Shown in pieces: positions 45,861-55,730 of a stretch of 64,000 nucleotides of DNA. The first letter of the stretch is position 1; the number at the start of each line of letters is the position of its first letter. The position numbers and the translations under genes are program-made. The notes under the pieces are model-generated. The model made no database searches and was not told where the DNA came from. It was given only the letters and a program-made list of their open reading frames with translations. The DNA is from an uncultured Pelagibacteraceae bacterium (lineage in GTDB: Bacteria > Pseudomonadota > Alphaproteobacteria > Pelagibacterales > Pelagibacteraceae): the NCBI GenBank assembly GCA_902538915.1, contig CACBGZ010000001.1, forward strand, positions 245,108 through 309,107. Reading direction: 5' to 3'.

Positions 45861-46205
45861 TTAATTAAAAAATTGGTAAATTTGTCTAGAAATTTCACTT
45901 TCCAGAGGGAAAGACAACATGCCCATAACAGAATATCCTAAAACCCAGGGCATTAGATAAAATCTTATCATAAAGAAAAACCATGCGACATACAATGGTA
46001 CTAGCGGTTGAATAATAAACACAGGGGTTAATGGTTTAAAAAGTCTTAGTAATGGATTAGTAAATTTAACAAAAACTTTCATAAAAAAAAATTGAGAATC
46101 TTCCCTTTGAAAAATATTCATTGCGACTCTTCCAATTAATGTCCACATAATAACACCAAGAATGTAATCAATTATGTAAACTAAAGGATGAAAGTTTGCA
46201 GACAT
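45861..46205 (-). CDS. YggT-like small integral membrane protein
   Basis: The 114-residue protein has about three membrane segments (YIIDYILGVIMWTLIGRVAM, PLVPLYVAWFFFMIRF and a further hydrophobic stretch) and the phrase FVKFTNPLLRLFKPLTPV, which resembles the YggT family (FxxxTxPxLxPxRxxxP). It is a separate gene from the shorter YggT homologue at 57514-57804. Function is unknown. It lies between rpe and the symporter operon. Confidence 0.7.
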   Translation of the reverse strand: MSANFHPLVYIIDYILGVIMWTLIGRVAMNIFQREDSQFFFMKVFVKFTNPLLRLFKPLTPVFIIQPLVPLYVAWFFFMIRFYLMPWVLGYSVMGMLSFPLESEISRQIYQFFN

Positions 46206-46234
46206 CTAAAATTTGTATTGATAAAAGCAAATTA

Positions 46235-46260
46235 AAAGGGGCGAAATTAATCGCCCCTTT
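46235..46260 (-). terminator. Intrinsic terminator after the symporter gene
   Basis: AAAGGGGCGA (46235-46244) and TCGCCCCTTT (46251-46260) form a perfect 10-bp stem around a 6-base loop. On the minus strand it is followed by a T-rich stretch, fitting termination of the symporter transcript, which ends 15 bp before it. It lies 30 bp before the next minus-strand gene's start, so it also separates the two transcripts. Confidence 0.85.
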
Positions 46261-46274
46261 GAATATCTTATTAG

Positions 46275-48077
46275 TTAGATAACAGATTTACCAGCAGGTA
46301 CTCTGACGTTATCAACCATTTTTTGTGTAGCAGCACTTGGTGCTTGAGTCATTAAACTCACTACAACCATAGCTACTAAACTTACTGCAGAACCGAAGAT
46401 ACCAAACGTTAACTGTGTAATACCTAAGAATCCACTTCCGCCTGATCTTACCCAAATCAGGTAAGCAGCACCAGAAACTAATCCTAAGAACATACCAGCT
46501 ATAGCACCTTCTTTGTTAGCTCTCTTCCACCATACACCAAGTACAAGTGGGAAGAATAAACCTGACATCGCAAAGTCAAAAGCCCAGATTACTGAACCTA
46601 AGATACCTTGGATTTCAAGAGCAGCGATTGTTGCTCCTGCAAAACCAATTACCACAAGTAATACCCTTGCAACAACTAGTCTCTTCGCAGTCTCAGCTTT
46701 TGGATCGATGATCTTATAGTAAACATCGTGTGAGATTGCGTTTGCAATTGCTAAAATCAAACCATCGGCTGTGGACATGGCAGCGGCCATACCTCCAGCA
46801 GCAACCAGACCTGAGATTACATATGGTAATCCAGCAATTTCTGGAGTAGCTAACACAACGGCTTTACCACCCATGAAAAACTCGTTTAATTCAAGAGTTC
46901 CATTTCCGTTAAAGTCGCTTACAAACATTAAGTTTGCTTGGTTCCAGTTTTGATACCAATCTATCGCTTGAACTTCTGCAATTGATTTACCAATAATACC
47001 AGTTGGTAATGATGGATCAATCAATGACAATTTAGATAGTGTCGCTAACATTGGTGCAGAAGAATAAAGTAGGAAGATAAAAAATAACGACCAACCTACT
47101 GATTTTCTTGCTGCTTTTACACTTGGAGTAGTGAAATATCTCATCATCACGTGAGGTAATGATGCTGTTCCCATCATCATCGCTAATGCTAATGAAATAA
47201 ATGCCCAAGGTGTAGCGTTAACTGCTGAGTGGGCTTTAGTTATTCCAGCTAATCCTTTTGGTACAGTTTTTAGATCAGCAGCTGCGTTTTTTACAAAACC
47301 ATACTGTTGTTCTAATTCACCAATTCTAGCTACTTCATCAGCTAACATAAAGTGAGGGAAGAAACCTGCACCCATTTTGTTACTGATCCAGAATACCGGA
47401 AGTAAGTAAGCTATAATTAGGACTATATATTGTGCAACTTGTGTCCAAGTTACTCCTCTCATACCACCTAACATTGAACATAATAAGATACTTATTAATC
47501 CAACGTATACAGCGTATTGAAATGGAATATCAAGGGCAACAGATGCAATTGTACCTGTAGCGTTAATTTGTGCAGTCACATAAGTAAATGAAGCAACAGT
47601 TAAAACCACCACTGCCATAAATCTACTTAAATTACCACCGTATCTTGTACCAATAAAATCTGGAACTGTGTAACAGCCAAATTTTCTTAAGTATGGTGCT
47701 AATAAAGATGCGACTAATACATATCCACCAGTCCAACCTACAAGAAGCGCCATATAGCCATAGCCTTTGAAGTAAATACCACCTGCCATCGCAACGAATG
47801 ATGCACCAGACATCCAGTCTGCTGCAGTCGCCATTCCATTGAATACGGTTGGTACTTGTCTTCCAGCTACGTAGTAAGCATCTGCTTGAGCTGTTCGTGA
47901 TAGATAACCAATAATAGCATAGATGGCTACTGTGAAAGCAACGAAACAAATTCCAATTGTTTTCGCAGTCATACCCATCTGCTCTGCAATCGACATAATG
48001 ATTATGAAAGCTAAAAAACCACCTGTATAGATTCCATAAACTTTAGGTAAATTGTCTATAAAATTACCTTTAATCAT
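46275..48077 (-). CDS. Sodium:solute symporter (acetate-permease-like) with EF-hand loop
   Basis: This is an SSS-family transporter with about 13 membrane segments in 600 residues. Its conserved start includes YYVAGRQVPTVFNGMATAADWMSGASF, and YTVPDFIGTRYGG follows. It most resembles ActP-type cation/acetate symporters, but the substrate may be another small acid. A loop between membrane segments has DFNGNGTLELNE (residues 388-399), a canonical EF-hand calcium loop. The DUF4212 small subunit lies upstream with a one-base overlap, the acs gene is about 1 kb away, and a terminator follows. Base composition is higher in G+C than neighbours, hinting at strong expression. Confidence 0.9.
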   Translation of the reverse strand: MIKGNFIDNLPKVYGIYTGGFLAFIIIMSIAEQMGMTAKTIGICFVAFTVAIYAIIGYLSRTAQADAYYVAGRQVPTVFNGMATAADWMSGASFVAMAGGIYFKGYGYMALLVGWTGGYVLVASLLAPYLRKFGCYTVPDFIGTRYGGNLSRFMAVVVLTVASFTYVTAQINATGTIASVALDIPFQYAVYVGLISILLCSMLGGMRGVTWTQVAQYIVLIIAYLLPVFWISNKMGAGFFPHFMLADEVARIGELEQQYGFVKNAAADLKTVPKGLAGITKAHSAVNATPWAFISLALAMMMGTASLPHVMMRYFTTPSVKAARKSVGWSLFFIFLLYSSAPMLATLSKLSLIDPSLPTGIIGKSIAEVQAIDWYQNWNQANLMFVSDFNGNGTLELNEFFMGGKAVVLATPEIAGLPYVISGLVAAGGMAAAMSTADGLILAIANAISHDVYYKIIDPKAETAKRLVVARVLLVVIGFAGATIAALEIQGILGSVIWAFDFAMSGLFFPLVLGVWWKRANKEGAIAGMFLGLVSGAAYLIWVRSGGSGFLGITQLTFGIFGSAVSLVAMVVVSLMTQAPSAATQKMVDNVRVPAGKSVI

Positions 48078-48337
48078 TAGTCATCTCCTCTTTCTGAAAA
48101 GCCGAACTCTTCATCAATTTTTTCTTGTCTATTCGCAAACCAGAAAATTAGAATTACGAAAATTCCAAGAGAACCCTGACAAGTGAACCAATAAGTTAGC
48201 GGATAACCAAATGGTCCCCCAACTTCGTTCATTTCAGCTCCAAATAAGAAGATGCCAATTGAGAATACAAACCAGATCGCTAAAGTCATAAATAGCAAAC
48301 CTCTGGTTTTTTCCCAGTGTTGTTCTTGTTTTGACAT
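48077..48337 (-). CDS. Symporter small subunit (DUF4212 family)
   Basis: The 86-residue membrane protein with two hydrophobic helices matches the DUF4212 family that accompanies SSS transporters. It has the start QEQHWEKTRGLLFMTLAIWF and GGPFGYPLTYWFTCQGSLGIF. It probably assembles with the following symporter, whose first codon overlaps its stop. A Shine-Dalgarno AGGGAG lies 7 bases upstream of the ATG. Confidence 0.88.
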   Translation of the reverse strand: MSKQEQHWEKTRGLLFMTLAIWFVFSIGIFLFGAEMNEVGGPFGYPLTYWFTCQGSLGIFVILIFWFANRQEKIDEEFGFSERGDD

Positions 48338-48344
48338 TATACTT

Positions 48345-48350
48345 CTCCCT
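48345..48350 (-). promoter_or_regulatory. Shine-Dalgarno site of the symporter small subunit
   Basis: AGGGAG on the minus strand, seven bases before the ATG. Like the porin site it is much better than the average site here, pointing to high expression of the transporter operon. Confidence 0.72.
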
Positions 48351-48460
48351 TTTTAGTTATAACTGCCGAAAACCATAACGATTATAAAGAAGATTTAAAG
48401 TGTTAAAATTGCTCATATTAGGGGGATTTTTAGGTTATAAATCAAGAAAATACTGATTTT

Positions 48461-49084
48461 ATGGGAAAATATAAACTCACGTGGAGAGATCTCTCTTGGA
48501 ATGATTTCAAAGTCTATTTATTTGCACTTTTCAAAGCCTTCATACCTAAGAAAAAAATTAGCAATTTAGACGAGCTTGAGAATTTTATACAGACAAAGTC
48601 TGCCTGGGTAACTCAAGTAACCCTTTATGGATATTTAAAAACAAGAATGGGCACAAGATACGTTCTGCATTTTGAAAATGATGAATTTATGGGATCGGTT
48701 AACTTAGCTAAATGGAATATCTATTCTGTTGCTCTTCAAGATCTAACCTTTTTCACTTTTTCAAAATTGAAAGCAGATTTTAATTATAAAGAGATGAAAA
48801 ATGCGGAGGAAATTTTTTTTAAAATTTTAGATGATGAAACTTCAAATAAAATGCCCCAAGATATCATAGACGAAGCCAAAAGAAATTTTGTTGAAAGAAT
48901 GAAAGGTATAAATTGGGATACATATCACAATGATCTACCTTTTAATCCAAGCGCTTTATCGTTATATAAGTGGGCTCCAATAGCAGAAGAACTAAAAAAT
49001 TTAGATAGAAAGATTGTTTTAAATTCAGTAATTCTAAAATGGAATGTTGTAAAAAAAGAATTTGATGAGAGAATTAAATTTTAA
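48461..49084 (+). CDS. Conserved hypothetical protein
   Basis: The 207-residue protein is soluble-looking, with many aromatic residues. Notable phrases are [21 protein letters not shown] near the start (residues 6-26) and [36 protein letters not shown], here about residues 58-94. I have a weak memory of alphaproteobacterial homologues next to acs, but no function. No cofactor motif or signal peptide is visible. It sits between the symporter operon (divergent) and acs (convergent, 4-bp stop overlap). Confidence 0.75.
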   Translation: MGKYKLTWRDLSWNDFKVYLFALFKAFIPKKKISNLDELENFIQTKSAWVTQVTLYGYLKTRMGTRYVLHFENDEFMGSVNLAKWNIYSVALQDLTFFTFSKLKADFNYKEMKNAEEIFFKILDDETSNKMPQDIIDEAKRNFVERMKGINWDTYHNDLPFNPSALSLYKWAPIAEELKNLDRKIVLNSVILKWNVVKKEFDERIKF

Positions 49085-51168
49085 ATATTTTTTCTATTCT
49101 CAACTAAACTGTCAACGACACTTGGATCAGCGAGTGTTGTAGTGTCCCCAAGTTGGTCATGATCATTGGCAGCGATTTTTCTTAAAATTCTTCTCATGAT
49201 TTTCCCTGATCTTGTTTTAGGTAAGCCAGGTGAAAAATGAATAATATCTGGAGTAGCTAGAGGTCCAATTTGTTTCCTCACCCAAAGTTTTAAATCTCTT
49301 TCGAGCTCACCATTTTCTTGTTCTCCAGCATTTAAAGTTACATAGCAATATAAACCATTACCTTTGATGTCATGCGGATAACCAACTACGGCTGCTTCAG
49401 CTACTTTGGGATGGGCAACAAAAGCACTCTCAATTTCAGCAGTTCCCAAATTATGACCAGAAACTATAATTACATCATCTACTCTACCCGTAATCCAATA
49501 GTAACCATCTTTATCTCTTCTACACCCATCTCCTGTAAAATATTTCCCATCAAATTGTGAAAAATAAGTATCAATAAATCTTTGATGATCACCATATACA
49601 GTTCTCATTTGACCTGGCCAAGATTGAGCAATACAGAGCCTTCCTTCTCCTGCTCCCTTAATTTCGTTACCATTTTTATCAACTAAAATGGGTTTGATAC
49701 CATAAAATGGCTTTGTTGCAGAACCAGGTTTTAAGTTTATGGCTCCTGTTTGAGGTGCAATCATAATACCACCAGTTTCAGTTTGCCACCAAGTATCTAC
49801 AATCGGAGATTTTGAATTTCCGACAACATTGAAATACCACATCCAAGCCTCTGGGTTAATTGGCTCACCTACAGTTCCTAATAGTTTTAAAGATTTTCTA
49901 GATGTTTTTTTGACTGGCTCATCTCCTTCTCTCATAAGAGCCCTAATTGCTGTTGGAGCAGTGTAGAAAATATTTACCTTGTATTTATCAACGATTTGCC
50001 ACCATCTGGAACTATCAGGATACGTAGGAATACCCTCAAACATTACAGTTGTTGCACCATTTGCTAATGGACCATAAATTATATAACTATGTCCTGTAAC
50101 CCAACCTATATCTGCAGTACACCAGTAAATGTCTTTTGGTTTATAATTAAAAATATATTGATGTGTCATAGAAGCATAAACCATGTACCCACCAGTTGTA
50201 TGTAAAACACCTTTTGGTTTACCAGTAGATCCAGAGGTATAAAGAATAAACAAGGGATCTTCCGCTCCCATTTCTTCAGGTTCACAAAAATTCGAAACAT
50301 CTTTAATTAAACTGTGATACCAAACATCTCTACCACTATTCCAATTTATTGAATTACCAGTTCTTTTAACAACAATACACTTTCTAACATTAGGACAACT
50401 TAACAAGGCTTCATCTGTAATTTCTTTCAGAGGAATTATCTTTCCTCCTCTTACACCTTCGTCAGCTGTAATTATATATTCAGACTCACAATCATTAACT
50501 CGTCCTGCAATCGAGTCAGCAGAGAAACCTCCAAAAATAATTGAATGAACAGCACCAATTCTTGCACATGCTAGCATTAAAATAGCAAGCTCTGGTATCA
50601 TTGTTAAATAAATTGTTACTCGATCACCCTTTTTAATTCCTAATTTTTTAAGTCCATTTGCAGCTTTAGAAACTTTTTGATGAAGTTGCTTATAAGTAAT
50701 TTTTTGAGTATCTTTTGGATTATCACCTACCCAAATGATAGCTGTTTTATCTTTTTTATCCGCTAAATGTCTGTCTATACAATTCGCTGAAGCATTAAGA
50801 GTACCATCTTCAAACCATTTAATTTTAACATCGTTGTTGCTATATTTTACGTCTTTAATTTTCTTATATGGTTTTATCCAAGTAATTCTCTTTCCTTCTT
50901 TTTTCCAAAATTCATTGTTATTTTTAATAGAGTCTTTATATTTTTTAGCATACTGTGATTTATTAGCTAAACTACTTTTTACCCAGTTAGGCCTAGTTTT
51001 AATAATAAGCTCTTGATTTTCTTGAATTTTATTTGAAGACTTTTTAACTAATTTACCTTTTTTAGTCTTAGATCTTTTACTTTTTACTCGTTTTCTTTTT
51101 TTAATTTTTGTTTTTTTCTTTTTAACTGATTTTTTATTCTTAATTCTTGATTTTTTCTTTTTTGGCAT
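49081..51168 (-). CDS. acs: Acetyl-CoA synthetase with lysine-rich N-terminal extension
   Basis: Acs activates acetate with ATP and CoA. The core has [15 protein letters not shown] (P-loop), [21 protein letters not shown] and the end [11 protein letters not shown] with the regulatory lysine. From ATG 51168 the protein is 695 residues, longer than the usual ~650. The extra part is an N-terminal stretch in which 27 of the first 44 residues are Lys or Arg. The TTG at 51174 would add two residues. It lies close to the symporter and 2 bp after the EVE gene. Confidence 0.95.
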   Translation of the reverse strand: MPKKKKSRIKNKKSVKKKKTKIKKRKRVKSKRSKTKKGKLVKKSSNKIQENQELIIKTRPNWVKSSLANKSQYAKKYKDSIKNNNEFWKKEGKRITWIKPYKKIKDVKYSNNDVKIKWFEDGTLNASANCIDRHLADKKDKTAIIWVGDNPKDTQKITYKQLHQKVSKAANGLKKLGIKKGDRVTIYLTMIPELAILMLACARIGAVHSIIFGGFSADSIAGRVNDCESEYIITADEGVRGGKIIPLKEITDEALLSCPNVRKCIVVKRTGNSINWNSGRDVWYHSLIKDVSNFCEPEEMGAEDPLFILYTSGSTGKPKGVLHTTGGYMVYASMTHQYIFNYKPKDIYWCTADIGWVTGHSYIIYGPLANGATTVMFEGIPTYPDSSRWWQIVDKYKVNIFYTAPTAIRALMREGDEPVKKTSRKSLKLLGTVGEPINPEAWMWYFNVVGNSKSPIVDTWWQTETGGIMIAPQTGAINLKPGSATKPFYGIKPILVDKNGNEIKGAGEGRLCIAQSWPGQMRTVYGDHQRFIDTYFSQFDGKYFTGDGCRRDKDGYYWITGRVDDVIIVSGHNLGTAEIESAFVAHPKVAEAAVVGYPHDIKGNGLYCYVTLNAGEQENGELERDLKLWVRKQIGPLATPDIIHFSPGLPKTRSGKIMRRILRKIAANDHDQLGDTTTLADPSVVDSLVENRKNI

Positions 51169-51170
51169 GC

Positions 51171-51584
51171 TCAAATTTTACCCATCTTATTCAAGATTTT
51201 CCAGCTTTTAGAGTCTATTGGCATCACTGATAAACGACTTTGTTTTATAAGTGATAAATGGCCTAATTCCTTGTTTTTTTTAATTTCTTCAAGCTTTATT
51301 GGTTTATTTAATTTTTTTAAAAATTTTACAGTTACAGCAACAAACCGACCAGATTTATCAGTTTTGTCTAAATAATGTTCTTTTATAACCTCAACCACTC
51401 CAACAATTTCTTTTCCAATATTAGAATGATAAAAAAAACACTGATCACCTTTTTTCATATTTTTCAAATTCTTTGCTGCCTGGTAATTTCGTACGCCATC
51501 CCATGGGGCGCCTTTGCTACCAGCTTTTTTTTGTTGATCGACAGACCAAACATCAGGTTCGGATTTTAGTAACCAGTATTTCAT
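51171..51584 (-). CDS. EVE-domain protein
   Basis: EVE domains have a PUA-like fold and bind modified bases in DNA or RNA. The 137-residue protein begins [16 protein letters not shown], a family hallmark (YWL.KSEP), and has [20 protein letters not shown] and [16 protein letters not shown]. It is the first gene in a run with acs and ends two bases before the acs ATG. The modified base it might read is unknown. Confidence 0.93.
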   Translation of the reverse strand: MKYWLLKSEPDVWSVDQQKKAGSKGAPWDGVRNYQAAKNLKNMKKGDQCFFYHSNIGKEIVGVVEVIKEHYLDKTDKSGRFVAVTVKFLKKLNKPIKLEEIKKNKELGHLSLIKQSRLSVMPIDSKSWKILNKMGKI

Positions 51585-51707
51585 TCAGTTATATGACCTA
51601 TCGTTTATATTTAATTAGCATTAGTAAAACTTGCGTAATAACTAATATTTACAATTATTAAATATGTTTAAGAAATAAAATATTTTGAATATATTGACAA
51701 TATAATT

Positions 51708-53687
51708 ATGGACAATCCATTATCAAAATTACTTAGTTTTTATAAAAGTAGAAATTTTATTCGAGCTGAAAAAGAATATTTAAATATTGCTAAAAAAATA
51801 AAACCAAATCATGAATTACTAAACTTATATGGTGTGATTTTATTTGAGTTAAAAAAATATGATCAAGCTGTCATTCAATTAAAAAAATCTATTGAAATTA
51901 ATCCTAATTACTATCAGGGCTATAACAGTTTAGGAAATATTTTTTTTAAAAAGAATGACTTCAATGAAGCTCTAGAGGCCTATCAAAAGGCCATTGATTT
52001 AAAATTTGATTATTATGAGAGTTATCACAACAAAGGAAATGTATATTTAAAATTGAAACAAATTGATAAAGCTTTAGAAAATTACAATTTATCGACTAAA
52101 TTTAATTCAAGTTATCTTCCGGCTATTAAAAGTAAAATTGATATTCATTATAATTTTAAGAATCATAAACTTGCCCTAGAAGAAATACAAAATTTTTTAA
52201 GTATAGAACCAAATAATGCATCAATGTATCACCGAAGAGGTGATATATATGCGGAAATTAATGATTTAGGTTTAGCTTTGCAAAGTTATGAAAAAGCCCA
52301 AATATTAAATCCAGACAAAGCTTTTTTATTAGGGAGTATACAATTTACAAAAAATAAAATGTGTATATGGAGTGATTTTTTTGAGATCATAAAACAAATT
52401 GAAGATAAAATAAAAAAGCATGAAAAAGTTTCGCCTCCATATTTAGTCACCACAATGTATGACTCTCCAAAAATTCAATTTGAATGTGCTAAAGTTTGGG
52501 AAAATGAATATAAATTAAAATATAATCAAAACTTAACTTTTTCTTTTAAAAAAAAAACTTCAAAGAAAATTAAGTTAGGTTTTTTTTCAGCTGATTTTAG
52601 AGTTCATGCAATGGGTCACTTGATGGTAGGAATGCTTGAAAGACATGATAAATCACAATTTGAGTTATATGGTTTCTACTTTGGTCCAAAAATAAAATCA
52701 AATGATAAATTACACAATAGAATTTTTAAATGTTTCGATAAATTTATAGATATTAGTTTTATGTCAGATCTTGAGGCTTTAAATTTGTGTCGAGAATTAG
52801 AAATCGATATTGCGATAGACTTAATGTGTCATACGGGTGACTACAATCGTTTTAACTTATTTTTAAAAAGATTAGCACCAATACAGATTAATTTTTTGGG
52901 TTATCCAGGTACCTCAGGATCTAATAGCTTGGATTATATAGTAGCAGATAAAATTTTGATAGAACCAGATGAGCAAAAATTCTATTCTGAAAAAATTATT
53001 TACCTTCCTGATACTTATCAACCAAATGAAAATGATAAAAAAATTTCTAATAGTATAATTAAAAAAGAAAACTTTGGTCTTCCAGAGGATAAATTCGTTT
53101 TTTGTTGCTTTAACAGTCATCAAAAAATAAATCCTACAATCTTTGACGCCTGGGTATATATCTTAAAAAATACTGAAAGTAGTGTTTTATGGCTTCTAAA
53201 AGATAATAACTTTTCACAAGATAATCTTAAATTGTTAATAGAAAAAAATGGAATTGATCCAAGTAGATTAATATTTGCTGAAAATTTAAAAATAGAAGAT
53301 CATCTTCAAAGAATTAAATTTGCAGACTTATTTCTAGATACTTTCCCTTATAACGCTCATACTACTTGTAGCGATGCATTGCGGGTTGGTACACCAGTTT
53401 TGACTCTCAAAGGAAATACATTTGCAAGTAGAGTAGCTGCTAGTCTACTTAATACAATTAACTTAAATGAACTTATAGTAAACAATATTGAAGATTATAA
53501 AAAATTAGCAATAAAAATTTATAATGAAAAAAGTTATTTAGATAACATTAAAAAGAAAATTGCTATCAATAAAAAAAAATCAAATTTATTTAAAGTTGAA
53601 ATTTATACAAAAAATATTGAAAGAGCTTATAAAAAAGTATATCAAAATTACCTTGAAGGAATAAAACCCCAAAATTTAGAACTATAA
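51708..53687 (+). CDS. TPR protein with O-GlcNAc-transferase-like domain
   Basis: The 659-residue protein has an N-terminal array of about six TPR repeats (roughly residues 10-225, for example NPNYYQGYNSLGNIFFKK). A C-terminal glycosyltransferase 41 domain, related to SPINDLY and OGT, follows, with LGFFSADFRVHAMGHLM, FLGYPGTSGS, YLPDTYQPN and DTFPYNAHTTCSDALRVGTP. It likely transfers a sugar to protein or lipid, but donor and acceptor are unknown. It stands alone, convergent with tsaD over 6 bp. Confidence 0.87.
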   Translation: MDNPLSKLLSFYKSRNFIRAEKEYLNIAKKIKPNHELLNLYGVILFELKKYDQAVIQLKKSIEINPNYYQGYNSLGNIFFKKNDFNEALEAYQKAIDLKFDYYESYHNKGNVYLKLKQIDKALENYNLSTKFNSSYLPAIKSKIDIHYNFKNHKLALEEIQNFLSIEPNNASMYHRRGDIYAEINDLGLALQSYEKAQILNPDKAFLLGSIQFTKNKMCIWSDFFEIIKQIEDKIKKHEKVSPPYLVTTMYDSPKIQFECAKVWENEYKLKYNQNLTFSFKKKTSKKIKLGFFSADFRVHAMGHLMVGMLERHDKSQFELYGFYFGPKIKSNDKLHNRIFKCFDKFIDISFMSDLEALNLCRELEIDIAIDLMCHTGDYNRFNLFLKRLAPIQINFLGYPGTSGSNSLDYIVADKILIEPDEQKFYSEKIIYLPDTYQPNENDKKISNSIIKKENFGLPEDKFVFCCFNSHQKINPTIFDAWVYILKNTESSVLWLLKDNNFSQDNLKLLIEKNGIDPSRLIFAENLKIEDHLQRIKFADLFLDTFPYNAHTTCSDALRVGTPVLTLKGNTFASRVAASLLNTINLNELIVNNIEDYKKLAIKIYNEKSYLDNIKKKIAINKKKSNLFKVEIYTKNIERAYKKVYQNYLEGIKPQNLEL

Positions 53688-54755
53688 CTTTACTCCAGCT
53701 CCCTTAAGAAAGATTGCACTTTCATCCAAGGCCCATCTTGGTTTAGCAGGAAAATCTAATTCATCAAATTTCTTTAATTTGTATTTTTCAAGTCCAACTA
53801 ATCCAATCATTGCAGCGTTGTCACCACACATCTCAATTGGAGGAAAAATACTTTGATAATCTTCATTAGTGCATAAATTTTTGAGCATTGATCTTATATT
53901 TTTATTTGCTGCGACACCGCCAGCAACAACTAATACTTTTTTTTTCAGATTTGAATGTTTTTCATATGCATCAAACGCAACTTTAGTTTTTTTGTATAAT
54001 ATTTGTTCAATTGTTTTTTGAAAAGAGGCTGCAAGATCAAATTTATCTTGTTCGTTTTTGATATTTTTTGATATTTTCAAAACTGCAGTTTTAAGTCCTG
54101 CAAAAGATAAATTACAACCCCCTTTGTTAATTATTGGTTTTGGTAAATCAAATTTATTGGGGTCACCTTTTTGGGCCAAAACCTCAATTTGAGGTCCACC
54201 TGGAAATTCAATTCCTAAAAGCTTTGCTGTTTTATCAAAAGCCTCGCCTAAAGCATCATCTATTGTTGTTCCCAGCCTTATATATTTTCCAAAATTAATG
54301 ACTTTTAAAAATTGTGAATGTCCACCAGAAATTAACAAAAGCAAATAAGGATAATCTAATTGTGAGCTAATTTTTGGACTCAGCGCATGACCCTCAAGAT
54401 GGTTGACTGCAATAAATGGTTTATCTAATGATTTTGCTAGAGCTTTGCCAAAACTTAAACCCACCGAAAGACAAACAACTAGCCCTGGCCCAGCTGTTGA
54501 AGCAACGGCGTCAATTTCATCAATTTTTTTTTTACCCTCATCAATTGCTTTCTTTACAATCCAATCTATTTTTTCAATATGAGATCGAGCAGCTAGCTCT
54601 GGCACTACACCCCCAAATTCTTTATGTACGTCAATTTGGCTTGATACTATATTTGATAAAACTACAGGTTTTCCATCATCATTTTCAGTAATCAAAGATG
54701 CAGCTGTTTCATCACAGCTGGATTCTATTCCAAGAATTAAGGGTTTTTTATTCAT
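53682..54755 (-). CDS. tsaD: tRNA N6-threonylcarbamoyladenosine transferase TsaD
   Basis: TsaD completes the t6A modification on tRNAs that read ANN codons. The 357-residue protein starts LILGIESSCDETAASL, has the metal-binding NHLEGHALSP (H119, H123), LLLLISGGHSQFL and VVAGGVAANKNIRS, with a conserved C-terminal DNAAMIG. The length is normal. The other t6A genes are not in the window. Confidence 0.97.
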   Translation of the reverse strand: MNKKPLILGIESSCDETAASLITENDDGKPVVLSNIVSSQIDVHKEFGGVVPELAARSHIEKIDWIVKKAIDEGKKKIDEIDAVASTAGPGLVVCLSVGLSFGKALAKSLDKPFIAVNHLEGHALSPKISSQLDYPYLLLLISGGHSQFLKVINFGKYIRLGTTIDDALGEAFDKTAKLLGIEFPGGPQIEVLAQKGDPNKFDLPKPIINKGGCNLSFAGLKTAVLKISKNIKNEQDKFDLAASFQKTIEQILYKKTKVAFDAYEKHSNLKKKVLVVAGGVAANKNIRSMLKNLCTNEDYQSIFPPIEMCGDNAAMIGLVGLEKYKLKKFDELDFPAKPRWALDESAIFLKGAGVKL

Positions 54756-54811
54756 TCAAATAGTTTCTATTAATTGTACAATCCTAATACAAGAAAGAAA
54801 TAAATTTATTC

Positions 54812-55729
54812 ATGAGTAAAGAAATTATAATCGGCTCCAGAGGCAGCAAACTTGCATTACTTTATGCTCAAATGGCCAAAGATAAAATAATCAAGAAAAC
54901 TAATCTAAAAGATGAGGATATTATAATTAAACCAATAACCACAAAAGGTGATTTAGTAAAAGACAAAAGACTATCTGAGTTTGGAGGTAAAGGTTTATTT
55001 TCAAGCAATATAGAAAAAGAATTATTGAATAAAAATATTGATATAGCTATTCACGCACTTAAAGATATGCCAGCATTAGAGTCAAAAGGACTTATGACTG
55101 AGACGTTTTTAGAACGAAATGATCCAAGAGAAATTCTGTTATCTGTTGATAAGAAAAAATTTAGTGAGTTAAATTTGAAATCAATTATAGGAACTTCATC
55201 ATTTAGAAGAGAATTTCAAATAAAAAAAATGAGACCTGATATTGTTTGTAAGCTCATAAGAGGAAACATTGATACAAGGATTAAAAAACTCAAAGAAGGT
55301 ACATATGATGCAATTGTTCTATCTTATGCTGGAATTAAATTTTTGAATTTAGACAATGAAATTTCCGAAATTTTTTCTATTGATAAGATTATACCAAGTG
55401 CAGGCCAAGGAATAATAGCTTTACAGTGTAGAGAAAAAGATAACAAAATTATTTCAATTTTAAAAAAGATTAATCATAGTGAAACTTATAAAAGGGCTCA
55501 TGCTGAAAGAAATATTTTAAAAGTTTTAGAGGGTGATTGTGAAACTGCAGTAGGGGCTCATGCTATAATTGATAAAGACAAGATTATTTTAGAGGCAGAA
55601 TTATTTTCCTTAGATGGCACAGTCAGATTTTATGAAAAAAAAACAAGTACCATAGATAAATTTAAACAACTTGGTATCGAAGTAGGTAAAAGTTTGAAAA
55701 GTAAATCGAATAACTCTTATAAAAAATAG
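54812..55729 (+). CDS. hemC: Hydroxymethylbilane synthase (porphobilinogen deaminase)
   Basis: HemC polymerises four porphobilinogens. The 305-residue protein has IGSRGSKLALLYAQ, the catalytic aspartate region IAIHALKDMPA, FRREFQIKK, and the dipyrromethane cofactor cysteine C243 in EGDCETAVGAHA. Together with hemD (one base downstream) and the hemE-hemH-hemJ group near the origin it covers much of the later haem pathway. Confidence 0.97.
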   Translation: MSKEIIIGSRGSKLALLYAQMAKDKIIKKTNLKDEDIIIKPITTKGDLVKDKRLSEFGGKGLFSSNIEKELLNKNIDIAIHALKDMPALESKGLMTETFLERNDPREILLSVDKKKFSELNLKSIIGTSSFRREFQIKKMRPDIVCKLIRGNIDTRIKKLKEGTYDAIVLSYAGIKFLNLDNEISEIFSIDKIIPSAGQGIIALQCREKDNKIISILKKINHSETYKRAHAERNILKVLEGDCETAVGAHAIIDKDKIILEAELFSLDGTVRFYEKKTSTIDKFKQLGIEVGKSLKSKSNNSYKK

Positions 55730-55730
55730 T

